Source: Lachnospira sp. UBA4346 (GTDB lineage Bacteria > Bacillota > Clostridia > Lachnospirales > Lachnospiraceae). From it: a stretch of DNA of 64,000 nucleotides. The stretch lies in the NCBI GenBank assembly GCA_002394205.1, contig DGTC01000053.1:1-64000 (forward strand), in the 5' to 3' direction. Shown piece after piece: positions 52,189 through 59,449 of the stretch. Made by a program: the position numbers and the translations under genes. The first letter of the stretch is position 1. Every line of letters starts with the position of its first letter. The notes under the pieces are model-generated. The model was not told the DNA's origin. It saw only the letters and a program-made list of their open reading frames with translations, and did not search any database.

Positions 52189-53205
52189 TTATGCAAATGC
52201 TTTATGAAAGAAATCTGCTAATTGTTCAAACGGAATAAGTTTTTTCTGGTCATAAAGTGCTGCATGATCTGCCTCTGGAACAATCACAAGTTGTTTTGGT
52301 TCATTTGCTGCCTTATATGCATCCTCAGAATAATAGCGGGAATGTGCATTTTCTCCTGCAATAAACATCACTGGTCTAGGAGAGATCTCCTTAATATTAG
52401 TCATCAGAGGATACTCAAAGAATCCAACCGGTGTTGTTGCTGTCCACGAAGATACAAAATTCACTGCTCTGTCATGATGCGCACGAATCACATAGTAATC
52501 AAAGAAGCTGCCTACTGTCTCATCCATTCCATGAAGCATCTTGCTGATTTCGTCCGGTGTCATTCCCTCTGGGAAGGATGGTGCTGCTGTATTCACTTCA
52601 CCATCCTCTGTGAAAGAAAGCTCATGTGAGCCAAGACTTGTCTGGCCATTTACCGCATCATTCCAACGTACCTGTCCAAGATAATCCTTAATCTTATTTC
52701 TCTGTTCCTCTGTGTAATAATCCATATGTCCTCTGGAAATATCTCTGGACATATCATACATGGAAACAGTTGCAACAGCCTTAATTCTTGTGTCTGCTCC
52801 AGTTGCAGTAACTGCCATTCCAGAAAGACCACAGATACCAATCACACCGATTCTGTCTCTGTCTACATAGTCGAGCGTTCCAAGATAGTCAACTGCTGCT
52901 GAGAAATCCTCTGTAAAGATTTCAGGAGATGCCACATTTCTTACTTCTCCGCCACTCTCACCGCAGAAAGAGTTGTCAAATGCGATAGTGACAAATCCCT
53001 TGCTTGCCATCTCCTGTGCATATAAACCGGAAGATTGCTCTTTTACTGCACCGAACGGTCCTGACACTACGATTGCAGGATTCTTCTTTCCTTCGTAGTT
53101 TTCAGGAAGATATAAATGTCCGGCTAGTTCGATTCCATAACGATTCTTAAATCTCACTTCCTTCATCTCAATATTCTCATAAATCTTAAATGTTCTTGTG
53201 TCCAT
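52189..53205 (-). CDS. Alpha/beta hydrolase
   Basis: Cytosolic hydrolase of 338 residues from the dienelactone/X-Pro-dipeptidyl-like group. Oxyanion region is VVSGPFGAVKEQ. The elbow GICGLSGMA lacks the canonical G-x-S-x-G Ser in the usual place; the nearest Ser is one residue off, in CGLSG, which can be read as G-L-S-G. A late His lies in PEADHAALYD. The FDNSFCGESGGE block is a conserved feature of this subfamily. Start ATG 53205 has AAAGGTG upstream. Substrate unknown. Confidence 0.85.
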   Translation of the reverse strand: MDTRTFKIYENIEMKEVRFKNRYGIELAGHLYLPENYEGKKNPAIVVSGPFGAVKEQSSGLYAQEMASKGFVTIAFDNSFCGESGGEVRNVASPEIFTEDFSAAVDYLGTLDYVDRDRIGVIGICGLSGMAVTATGADTRIKAVATVSMYDMSRDISRGHMDYYTEEQRNKIKDYLGQVRWNDAVNGQTSLGSHELSFTEDGEVNTAAPSFPEGMTPDEISKMLHGMDETVGSFFDYYVIRAHHDRAVNFVSSWTATTPVGFFEYPLMTNIKEISPRPVMFIAGENAHSRYYSEDAYKAANEPKQLVIVPEADHAALYDQKKLIPFEQLADFFHKAFA

Positions 53206-53238
53206 GTTATTCACCTTTTCGCTTTAAGCGTCCTTTCT

Positions 53239-53478
53239 TTAAATTGTCTGTTTTTTGCTCTGTAACTGAAAAATCAGATAGTCCAGACATTCCAACTTAT
53301 CCTGTTTTTCGTGAATCGTATCTAATAATACGGTTCGATACTGGAGTAACGTAGGAAGCATTTTTACATCTGAATATTCCTCTGCCATACTCATACAGCA
53401 TTTGATATGTTCATCATCAAGCCCTGCGTCTTGAAGATTCTGCAACAGCATGGCTTTCTTATTTGTGATATCTGCCAT
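53239..53478 (-). CDS. Small helical protein of unknown function
   Basis: Seventy-nine residues, predicted all-helical: DAGLDDEHIKCCMSMAEEYS, then DKLECLDYLIFQLQ. It has paired Cys (CC) in the middle. It is the first gene of the operon that continues with the alpha/beta hydrolase, MBL-fold, cyclophilin-like and flavodoxin-ADH genes, and is divergent from the LysR gene. The leucine-rich C-terminal helix resembles the dimerisation helix of MerR-type regulators, but no HTH is present. Confidence 0.7.
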   Translation of the reverse strand: MADITNKKAMLLQNLQDAGLDDEHIKCCMSMAEEYSDVKMLPTLLQYRTVLLDTIHEKQDKLECLDYLIFQLQSKKQTI

Positions 53479-53604
53479 GTTCTTACCTTATCACTTGATT
53501 TTAGTGCCTTTCTCAATTGATTTCTCTATCTGTATTCTATTATATACACTTTTCCAGTAATAGCAAATTGACATTTTCTATCGCTTGTCATTCTTGATTG
53601 GAAT

Positions 53605-53865
53605 ACCTTGTCGTGATATAATGAGCTAATGAGCGCAGGAAAAAACAAGCGACACCGCAGGCGGCATTTGTTTTTTACAAGCCATTAACGAGAAAACGAA
53701 GATGCGAAGCAGCTGGAAAAGCACGAAGTGCGGGTTTTCGAGTATATGATATAATGAGCGTTAGCGAGCTGGAGTAAGCGTAGCTTATTCAAAGCGAGCG
53801 GCGAATGGCAATCACGATAGATTTCAAAGAAATCGTCAAGCACGAAGTGCGAATCGTGATATAAT
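53605..53865 (+). repeat. Cluster of structured repeats with three TGATATAAT boxes
   Basis: This is the 428-bp gap 53479-53906 before the LysR gene. Unit A (53630-53690) has AAAAAACAA/TTGTTTTTT around a CCGC/GCGG arm. Unit B (about 53692-53750) has GAAAAC/GTTTTC around AGATGC-GAA-GCAGCT and GCAC-GAA-GTGC. Unit C has GAGTAAGC/GCTTATTC. Unit D (53811-53860) has ATCACGAT/ATCGTGAT around ATTTC-AAA-GAAAT and GCAC-GAA-GTGC, a three-way-junction shape. TGATATAAT occurs at 53616, 53745 and 53857, the last directly before the LysR leader. Units A and B recur inverted at 675-805. Confidence 0.8.
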
Positions 53866-53906
53866 AGATACATAAAAAATCAACAACATGAAGGGATTTT
53901 AATACT

Positions 53907-54785
53907 ATGGAAATTAGAGTTTTACGCTATTTCTTAGAAGCTGCCAGAGAAGGCAATATGACAAGAGCTGCAGAACGGCTTCATGTAACACAGCCGACAC
54001 TTTCAAAGCAGATAAAAGAATTGGAAAATGAACTTGGAAAAAAGTTATTTCATCGAGGAGCAACCAGCATTTCACTCACAGAAGAAGGTATGATTCTTCG
54101 CAAACGAGCAGAAGATTTACTTTCCATTGCTGATAAAATTGAAAATGAATTTAAATCAATGGATCATATCACTGGAGGAACGGTTTCCATTGGATGCGCT
54201 GAATCCAAGTTAATTAAATATCTCGGAAATGCAGTTCATTCTCTAAATGAGACCTATCCAAACATTCATTACAATATCATCAGCGGAAATACGGAACAGG
54301 TTACAGAAAAATTAGACAATGGCGTATTAGACATGGCATTTATTGTGGAACCACCAGATCTGTCAAAATACAACTATCTGGAGCTTCCGGAGCATGATAT
54401 CTGGGGGGTCTATATGCCAAAGGATCACCCTCTGGCTAAAAAAGAAGGCATAATGTTTGATGAGCTTGCCCCCTATCCGATTATGATTTCAGAACAGTCT
54501 GCCCGCTTTGATCTTCCACGTTGGTGTGGAGAACGTGCAGAGCAGTTGAATATCGTTGCTAACTTCAATCTTGCTAACAATGGATTCGTCTTTGTTCGTT
54601 GCGGTGTTGGTCTGGCTCTGGGATTTGAAGGAATCATTGAAGCAAATAATAACTCCTCTCTGGTCTTTCGTCCTCTTATTCCAGAACTTCATACTTCTAT
54701 GTATGCCATCTGGAAGAAATATCAGGTTTTTACACCGATTGCATGTCTTTTAGCAAATGAAATCAAAAAAGAAATGGGGATTTAA
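53907..54785 (+). CDS. LysR-family transcriptional regulator
   Basis: Two hundred ninety-two residues. The HTH reads LEAAREGNMTRAAERLHVTQ, then PTLSKQIKELENELGKKLFH, and the effector domain follows. It is divergent from the hydrolase/flavodoxin-ADH operon and probably regulates it. GAAGGG lies 14 bp before the ATG. Its last codons (AAATGGGGATTTAA) are part of a 25-bp sequence also found at 33490-33514, so the 3' end was probably altered by the recombination that brought in the copy at 54772-55133. Confidence 0.9.
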   Translation: MEIRVLRYFLEAAREGNMTRAAERLHVTQPTLSKQIKELENELGKKLFHRGATSISLTEEGMILRKRAEDLLSIADKIENEFKSMDHITGGTVSIGCAESKLIKYLGNAVHSLNETYPNIHYNIISGNTEQVTEKLDNGVLDMAFIVEPPDLSKYNYLELPEHDIWGVYMPKDHPLAKKEGIMFDELAPYPIMISEQSARFDLPRWCGERAEQLNIVANFNLANNGFVFVRCGVGLALGFEGIIEANNNSSLVFRPLIPELHTSMYAIWKKYQVFTPIACLLANEIKKEMGI

Positions 54786-55133
54786 ACACGATTAGAAGGA
54801 CCAAGAAGTGTGCCCGCTTCTCTCCTGCATGAAATAAAACAATATATAAATTAAAGATACTGCACGCATTACATCATTTTTTACTCTTTACTTACAGGTG
54901 CGGTCTTTAATTTTCTCAGATTTTTATTTCCCTTGCGAATCATATAAATGCCTATCCAAAATTCAACACAACATACAACGCCTGCTGTCATAGATACCAT
55001 ACTTCTTCGAAAATCTTCATTTTCTGCGCCACCAAACTGCGAGATCATCGCAGTCTCTAATGCAGGCATCGTTACCATTGCCGTCGTTAAATTGATTGCT
55101 TTTACTGCTGATAGTACAGGACTGTTAAACTTT
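54772..55133. repeat. Rearranged copy of 33.5-34.6 kb sequence
   Basis: 54772-54796 equals 33490-33514. It is joined directly to 54797-55133, which equals 34233-34573 with few changes. The copy contains the last codons of the MmcQ-EVE gene and the last 83 codons of the membrane-protein gene, and ends abruptly at 55133. Confidence 0.88.
54881..55133 (-). pseudogene. C-terminal copy of the 34.3-kb membrane protein
   Basis: KFNSPVLSAVKAINLTTAMV to the C-terminal APVSKE is nearly identical to the end of the 300-residue membrane protein at 34318. Only three or four substitutions are visible. The N-terminal 215 residues are absent, so it cannot be functional. High identity shows that the duplication is recent or maintained by gene conversion. 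Confidence 0.88.
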
Positions 55134-55199
55134 CTCTCCAATAGCGATAAGATTTAATACCGTATATCCATCTGGAACGTCAAGTAATTTACGAGTTTC
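55134..55199 (-). pseudogene. Short nitroreductase C-terminal remnant
   Basis: Twenty-two codons read RKLLDVPDGYTVLNLIAIGE. This matches the conserved tail of nitroreductases (LL.vPe.y.vl.lI.iG). It abuts the end of the duplicated block, so the duplication probably inserted into, and destroyed, a nitroreductase gene. The rest of the gap to 55433 shows no gene. Confidence 0.5.
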
Positions 55200-55433
55200 A
55201 ACTCATTAAATATAATGTTCTCCATTGTATGAGTTTCTTCCATACATAACCCTTTTTATTTTCCATAATACAGTTCTCCTTACAATGTACTTGTCAATAT
55301 TTTCGTAACTACAGTTACTTAATTTCTAAATTCATTATAAGTTGAGAAACTCATCAAAACAACGCACAGTTTTTCCAAAAAAGTAGGATAAGAAACTTAT
55401 TTTTTATTTGTTTCTTATCCTACCTCGTTCTAT

Positions 55434-56408
55434 TTATTTGAATTTTCTTAGCACTTCTGCAATATCCCCATCCACACAAATGGACCTATCTTTAATCTCC
55501 TCCGGCGCATACGCTTCTCCGAAATTCAAACATACATATGTCGCATTCGGATTTGAATTCGTTGCTCTCCAGAAAGGATATTTCACGATTGAAGGCGTGT
55601 TTGCGCCAATTCCCAATTCCAGATATACAATCTTCTGATCCTTCTCTCCTCTTACAGGCTCCGAAACATTTACAAAGCCAAACGCCCCAGATACTCCATG
55701 GTGCGATAAGAAGGAGGCAAAGCGGTTATTCGCAGCATACCAGCCATCATCCTGAACAAAGGTATCGTCACAGCGAAGATTCATCGTCATCAGCTCATCA
55801 CAATCCGGACAATACGGAACTAATTCTGTCGGAATTTCCATTTTCCAGTTTTCCTGATTGGCATAGTCTATTTCATACTTCCCATCTTTTTCTATAAGGA
55901 ACCCTGTTGCCACTAACATTTCCTTTACCTGTTCTTCATTATCATATGTTTTCTGGTGACAAGGATCTGCGCACTGCCACAGGCCATAATCGCCCTGGGT
56001 ATAGAATAATCTCTCCTTATCAAATCCTGCTAACTGAAATTGATGATCCACATTGGTGGTAAGCACGAAGTAGTCCTTATCCTGAACAAGTGTTAATAAG
56101 TTCTGATATACTTCATTTTGTGGCTGATCATATCGATTAATGTAGATATGTCTTGCCCACCAGCCCCAATACGTCTCCATATTCGGAAATGGATAGAATC
56201 CGCCGGAATACATATCGGTAATTCCATATTTGTCTCTAAAATCAGAAAAATATTTACGAAAACGTTCTCCACTATACGTATATCCTGCTGCCGTAGACAA
56301 TCCTGCTCCTGCGCCAATTACAATCGCATCGGCTGTTTCAATTTCATTCTTTATTCTTGTAATTTTTTCTTCTATACTTTGTTTTGTCTGTCTCTTATCA
56401 AAAATCAT
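55434..56408 (-). CDS. Class-M-like sirtuin (SirTM-type ADP-ribosyltransferase)
   Basis: NAD-dependent Sir2-family protein, 324 residues. The NAD loop is GAGAGLSTAAG (residues 32-42), followed by TYSGERF and DMYSGGFYPF as in SirTM proteins. TTNVD is at 117-121. At the place of the catalytic His of deacetylases it has Gln (TQGDYG, Gln138), the hallmark of class M. Zn ligands are in QCADPC and YCPDC. Known SirTMs ADP-ribosylate a lipoylated GcvH-like partner and sit beside macrodomain genes, but neither is seen here. The promoter carries two Rrf2-type operators. A decayed homologue tail lies at 19.5 kb. Confidence 0.85.
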   Translation of the reverse strand: MIFDKRQTKQSIEEKITRIKNEIETADAIVIGAGAGLSTAAGYTYSGERFRKYFSDFRDKYGITDMYSGGFYPFPNMETYWGWWARHIYINRYDQPQNEVYQNLLTLVQDKDYFVLTTNVDHQFQLAGFDKERLFYTQGDYGLWQCADPCHQKTYDNEEQVKEMLVATGFLIEKDGKYEIDYANQENWKMEIPTELVPYCPDCDELMTMNLRCDDTFVQDDGWYAANNRFASFLSHHGVSGAFGFVNVSEPVRGEKDQKIVYLELGIGANTPSIVKYPFWRATNSNPNATYVCLNFGEAYAPEEIKDRSICVDGDIAEVLRKFK

Positions 56409-56478
56409 ACTGTTTTCCTCTCTTTCTGCACTATCACGGTGTTTTGTCTCACCTGTTTCATGTATTTGTTTTATTTAT

Positions 56479-56537
56479 TGTAACTTTTATTATTACATTA
56501 ACTATATCATTTTTATGTTGTAATGTCAATAGTTACA
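56479..56537 (-). promoter_or_regulatory. Rrf2-type promoter of the sirtuin gene
   Basis: TGTAA-N9-TTACA operators lie at 56479-56497 and 56519-56537. On the minus strand TTGACA, 17 bp, TATAGT lies between and inside them. Confidence 0.78.
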
Positions 56538-56577
56538 TTTATTAAAATAGACTTAAATAAAACACGCCTATACATAC

Positions 56578-56612
56578 AAACGCCCAATGAATACACAATC
56601 CATTGGGCGTTT
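56578..56612 (-). terminator. Terminator of the NAD(P)-binding oxidoreductase gene
   Basis: A perfect 12-bp stem AAACGCCCAATG/CATTGGGCGTTT with an 11-nt loop lies about 50 bp past the stop. Confidence 0.75.
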
Positions 56613-56664
56613 GATGCTTCTTTGTGAAAATACTCTTTATTGTTACTTTTAACTGATCCTTTCA

Positions 56665-57297
56665 TTACTTGCGGACAACTGAAATTCTTTCCTGAATATG
56701 ATTTCCCTTTGTTGCCTCGTCTACAAGTGCAATTGCATAATCTGCATAACTGATGATGCTCTCGCCTCTTTCATTCAAAGTAAGTTCTTCTCCTGCTAAG
56801 ATGTATGCACCACTTCTCTCTCCATCTGCCTGAAAATCTCCTGCCGGGCTGATATATGTCCACTGAACATCCTTGTTTTTGCGAAGTTCTGAAAGTGCTT
56901 TTGCCATTGCCTGTGCGATTGGCTGATAGCTTTCTGGGAAGTCCGGACCATCTGACACACATGCTGTATGCTCTGGATTCACATAAAGACTTCCTGCACC
57001 ACCTACAATAAGAAGTCTTGTATCTGTTCCTGCAAGTACCTCTAAAAGATGTGCCTGTGTTGTACTATGTGCCGGAAGCGTTTCTGCTGTCCATGCACCA
57101 AATGCATCAACAACAACATCAAATCCTGCTAAATCTTCCTTTGTGATGTCAAAAATATCCTTCTTTACATAAGTCTGTGCCTGTGTGTTGTTCTCTTCTT
57201 TTCTGCCAAAAGCTGTTACTTCAATTCCTCTGTTGACTGCTTCTGTGATAACCTTATTTGCTACTCTTCCGTTTGCTGCTACAACTGCTAATTTCAT
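56665..57297 (-). CDS. NAD(P)-binding (NmrA/SDR-like) oxidoreductase
   Basis: Atypical short-chain dehydrogenase of 210 residues. The Rossmann start VVAANGRVANKVITEAVNRG is a divergent G-x-x-G-x-x-G. Further blocks are AFGRKEEN (pyrophosphate/NADP region), DVVVDAFGAW and LLIVGGAGSLYVNP. Relatives reduce quinones or act as redox sensors. AGGAGG precedes the ATG. Expression is expected to respond to the Rrf2 regulator, as two TGTAA-N9-TTACA operators flank its promoter (57343-57412). Confidence 0.87.
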   Translation of the reverse strand: MKLAVVAANGRVANKVITEAVNRGIEVTAFGRKEENNTQAQTYVKKDIFDITKEDLAGFDVVVDAFGAWTAETLPAHSTTQAHLLEVLAGTDTRLLIVGGAGSLYVNPEHTACVSDGPDFPESYQPIAQAMAKALSELRKNKDVQWTYISPAGDFQADGERSGAYILAGEELTLNERGESIISYADYAIALVDEATKGNHIQERISVVRK

Positions 57298-57342
57298 GTG
57301 TTTGTCCTCCTATACGTTTCATAATAATTTCTTGTTGTTAGA

Positions 57343-57412
57343 TGTAATGTTATTTGTTACATCTTTGATGATGTAATCATATCATCTTTTTATTGTAATG
57401 TCAATAGTTACA
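57343..57412 (-). promoter_or_regulatory. Rrf2-type promoter of the oxidoreductase gene
   Basis: Operators at 57343-57361 (extended GATGTAA/TTACATC) and 57394-57412. On the minus strand TTGACA, 17 bp, TATGAT. Confidence 0.8.
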
Positions 57413-57434
57413 TTGAAACTTTTTCTTTTTAATT

Positions 57435-58052
57435 TCATTTATCCAACTTTTGGATTGTCTGCTGTGGACAAATTTCTGCACAACGTCCACAGTGCAGACA
57501 ATGATTTTGGTCAATAACGACTGGTGTTGTCGAAATATCAATACATTTCTGTGGACATACCGAAGCACACATCTGACATCCAATACAGGCATCTCCTACA
57601 TAGTATCCATGTTTCTTTTGCTGCGCTTCTCCAATAACAATACTGCCTCTCGTCACGTTCCTTGGATCACTAATATCAAAAAATTCTCCAGTCGCTTTAA
57701 ATAGTCGAAACACTTCCAATGCAGACCTCGTATCCCCCGGATAGATTCCCTGCATGTAGGGATTTTTTTCAAAAATTTCATCCAGCTTCTCATTTCCGAT
57801 ATTCTCAACTTGTCCACGCAAGGATATGGATCTTTTATCTTTAATTGAAGAGAGCGAAATGTACTTCTGCTCCATAAGCTGCTGATAAAAAGCCTTTCCT
57901 TTTGCCGTCAGAAAATACACACCTTTTTCATCCCAAAGCATCATATCAATCACTCTGGTAAGCGGTCTTTTCTCCTCGTCAAGTGTCGCAATGGTCGTAG
58001 AATGAATGTCTTCCACCAAAATCTTCAAAAAGTCCTTTGTATTCTGATCCAT
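57435..58052 (-). CDS. PNPOx-like flavoprotein with C-terminal 2x[4Fe-4S] ferredoxin
   Basis: Residues 1-140 form a pyridoxamine-phosphate-oxidase-like split barrel (STTIATLDEEKRPLTRVIDM). Residues 160-205 carry two CxxCxxCxxxCP clusters (CIGCQMCASVCPQKC and CLHCGRCAEICPQQT). The enzyme probably passes electrons between ferredoxin centres and a flavin. The true substrate is unknown. ATG 58052 (or 58058) follows AAAGGAG. It lies between two Rrf2-controlled genes, but no operator was found directly before it. Confidence 0.87.
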   Translation of the reverse strand: MDQNTKDFLKILVEDIHSTTIATLDEEKRPLTRVIDMMLWDEKGVYFLTAKGKAFYQQLMEQKYISLSSIKDKRSISLRGQVENIGNEKLDEIFEKNPYMQGIYPGDTRSALEVFRLFKATGEFFDISDPRNVTRGSIVIGEAQQKKHGYYVGDACIGCQMCASVCPQKCIDISTTPVVIDQNHCLHCGRCAEICPQQTIQKLDK

Positions 58053-58173
58053 ATCCATACGCTCCTTTATTTCCTATCTGTTATACGCTTACTTCTTATT
58101 ACATCTGCTGCGTATCTATATTTTCTCAGTAAAACCTCGATAAGAACAATGTCTTATTCACAGGTTCTTGTCT

Positions 58174-59046
58174 CTATCTTACAAGAATAGCCTCATTTCC
58201 AAATTTTCCATTCTGATTTGCCCATGTTGACTGTTCTGCCAGATTTTCAATAACATCCCAATGCTCTGCAATCTTACCATTTTCTACGCGGAATAAATCG
58301 TAAAATGTAACATCTGCTCCACCAAAAGAGCCCTGACTGCCAACCAATACGAAGTTTCCTTCTGCTACTGCAATATGTGTCTCATCATATACCATCGCAA
58401 TTCCCTGTTCTGCCATTGCTGCAAGTGCAGCGCCGAGTCCATCAAGACCATCTGCAATACCGGTATTGTGCTGAATATAATTATTTCCATCATAGTAAGA
58501 TGTAAGGGCATCCATATTTTTACCCATAAGTACATCTTCTACAAAACCTAATACCACCTTCTTATTTGCCTCTGTCTTATCAATATCTGTTACCGTCTTT
58601 GTTCCATCAATCTGTGTATGACCGGAAGGATTTGGTTCTGCAATATCCTGTAAATTATCCCAGTGTTCTGCAATCAGACCATCCTCAAATCGAAATACAT
58701 CAAACGCTACCTGCTTGCCTGCACCTGCAAAATTATATACTGTCTGTAAAAATACCTTATCTCCATCTTCAAATGCACGAATATTTTCTACTGTTGTTTG
58801 AACCGGTGCCTGTGCAAGTCCTGCAACAGCTCCTACAAACGCATCTTTACCAGTACCAAATGCTAAATTATGCTGAATGTAAGAATCCTTTAAAAGTGTT
58901 GCTGCCTTTGCTGTATCACCTGTTGCAAATGTTCCAATGAGTGCCAATGCCTTTTCCTTGTTTGTCATAATCTGTTCCTCCTTTAAATTGTTTGTGTAAG
59001 TTATCTCTGTGTTCTTGCTGCCAAATAATTTACCCAAAATGCCCAT
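58174..59046 (-). CDS. Tandem SnoaL-like protein
   Basis: Two NTF2/SnoaL-like domains (about residues 30-145 and 158-275) with repeated YIQHNLAFGTG and YIQHNTGIADG, and repeated EHWDNLQDIAE and EHWDVIENLAE. This indicates an internal duplication. Such domains catalyse aldol or dehydration reactions on small molecules, or bind them. Two starts are plausible: 59046 (GGAGACAG upstream; adds MGILGKLFGS) and 58968 (AAAGGAGG, stronger). The promoter has two Rrf2-type operators. Confidence 0.85.
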   Translation of the reverse strand: MGILGKLFGSKNTEITYTNNLKEEQIMTNKEKALALIGTFATGDTAKAATLLKDSYIQHNLAFGTGKDAFVGAVAGLAQAPVQTTVENIRAFEDGDKVFLQTVYNFAGAGKQVAFDVFRFEDGLIAEHWDNLQDIAEPNPSGHTQIDGTKTVTDIDKTEANKKVVLGFVEDVLMGKNMDALTSYYDGNNYIQHNTGIADGLDGLGAALAAMAEQGIAMVYDETHIAVAEGNFVLVGSQGSFGGADVTFYDLFRVENGKIAEHWDVIENLAEQSTWANQNGKFGNEAILVR

Positions 59047-59110
59047 GTATCTGTCTCCTTTGCTTTTATTCTTTGCAATGGAGACGTCTCTCACATTGCA
59101 TGTTTTTAGA

Positions 59111-59180
59111 TGTAATATTGTTTGTTACATCTTTGATGATGTAACTATATCATTGTTTCATTGTAATGTCAGTAGTTACA
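59111..59180 (-). promoter_or_regulatory. Rrf2-type promoter of the SnoaL gene
   Basis: Operators at 59111-59129 and 59162-59180, both TGTAA-N9-TTACA. On the minus strand CTGACA, 17 bp, TATAGT. Confidence 0.78.
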
Positions 59181-59230
59181 ACGATATTTTTTATAAAATT
59201 ATCAAAATAATTTCTTATAACACAAAAAAA

Positions 59231-59268
59231 GCCTTGAAAATACTGCATTTCTACAATACTTTCAAGAC
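59231..59268 (-). terminator. Terminator after YkvI-like gene and ABC fragment
   Basis: A stem of about 11 bp (CTTGAAARTA type) with GGCTTTTTTTG on the minus strand. Confidence 0.75.
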
Positions 59269-59323
59269 TTATGTTTCTCCCTTTTTACCAAGTACAATCA
59301 GGTTTCGGACTGTATAATCCCCA

Positions 59324-59449
59324 CTACACCTCAATCACATAATCTGCGTTATTCATTGCCGATGCTCTATGTGATACCAATATCACGGTGCGTTTCACAT
59401 CTTCCGCTTTGATGAATTTTAAGATAATTCCTTTTACTTCTGCAGCCGC
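59324..59449 (-). pseudogene. ABC-transporter ATPase C-terminal remnant
   Basis: Codons directly after the YkvI-like stop, in the same frame, read IILKFIKAEDVKRTVILVSH, then RASAMNNADYVIEV and a stop. ILVSHRASAM is the H-loop region of ABC-exporter ATPases. Walker motifs are missing. A deletion has joined the tail of an ABC gene to the end of the permease gene. Confidence 0.65.
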
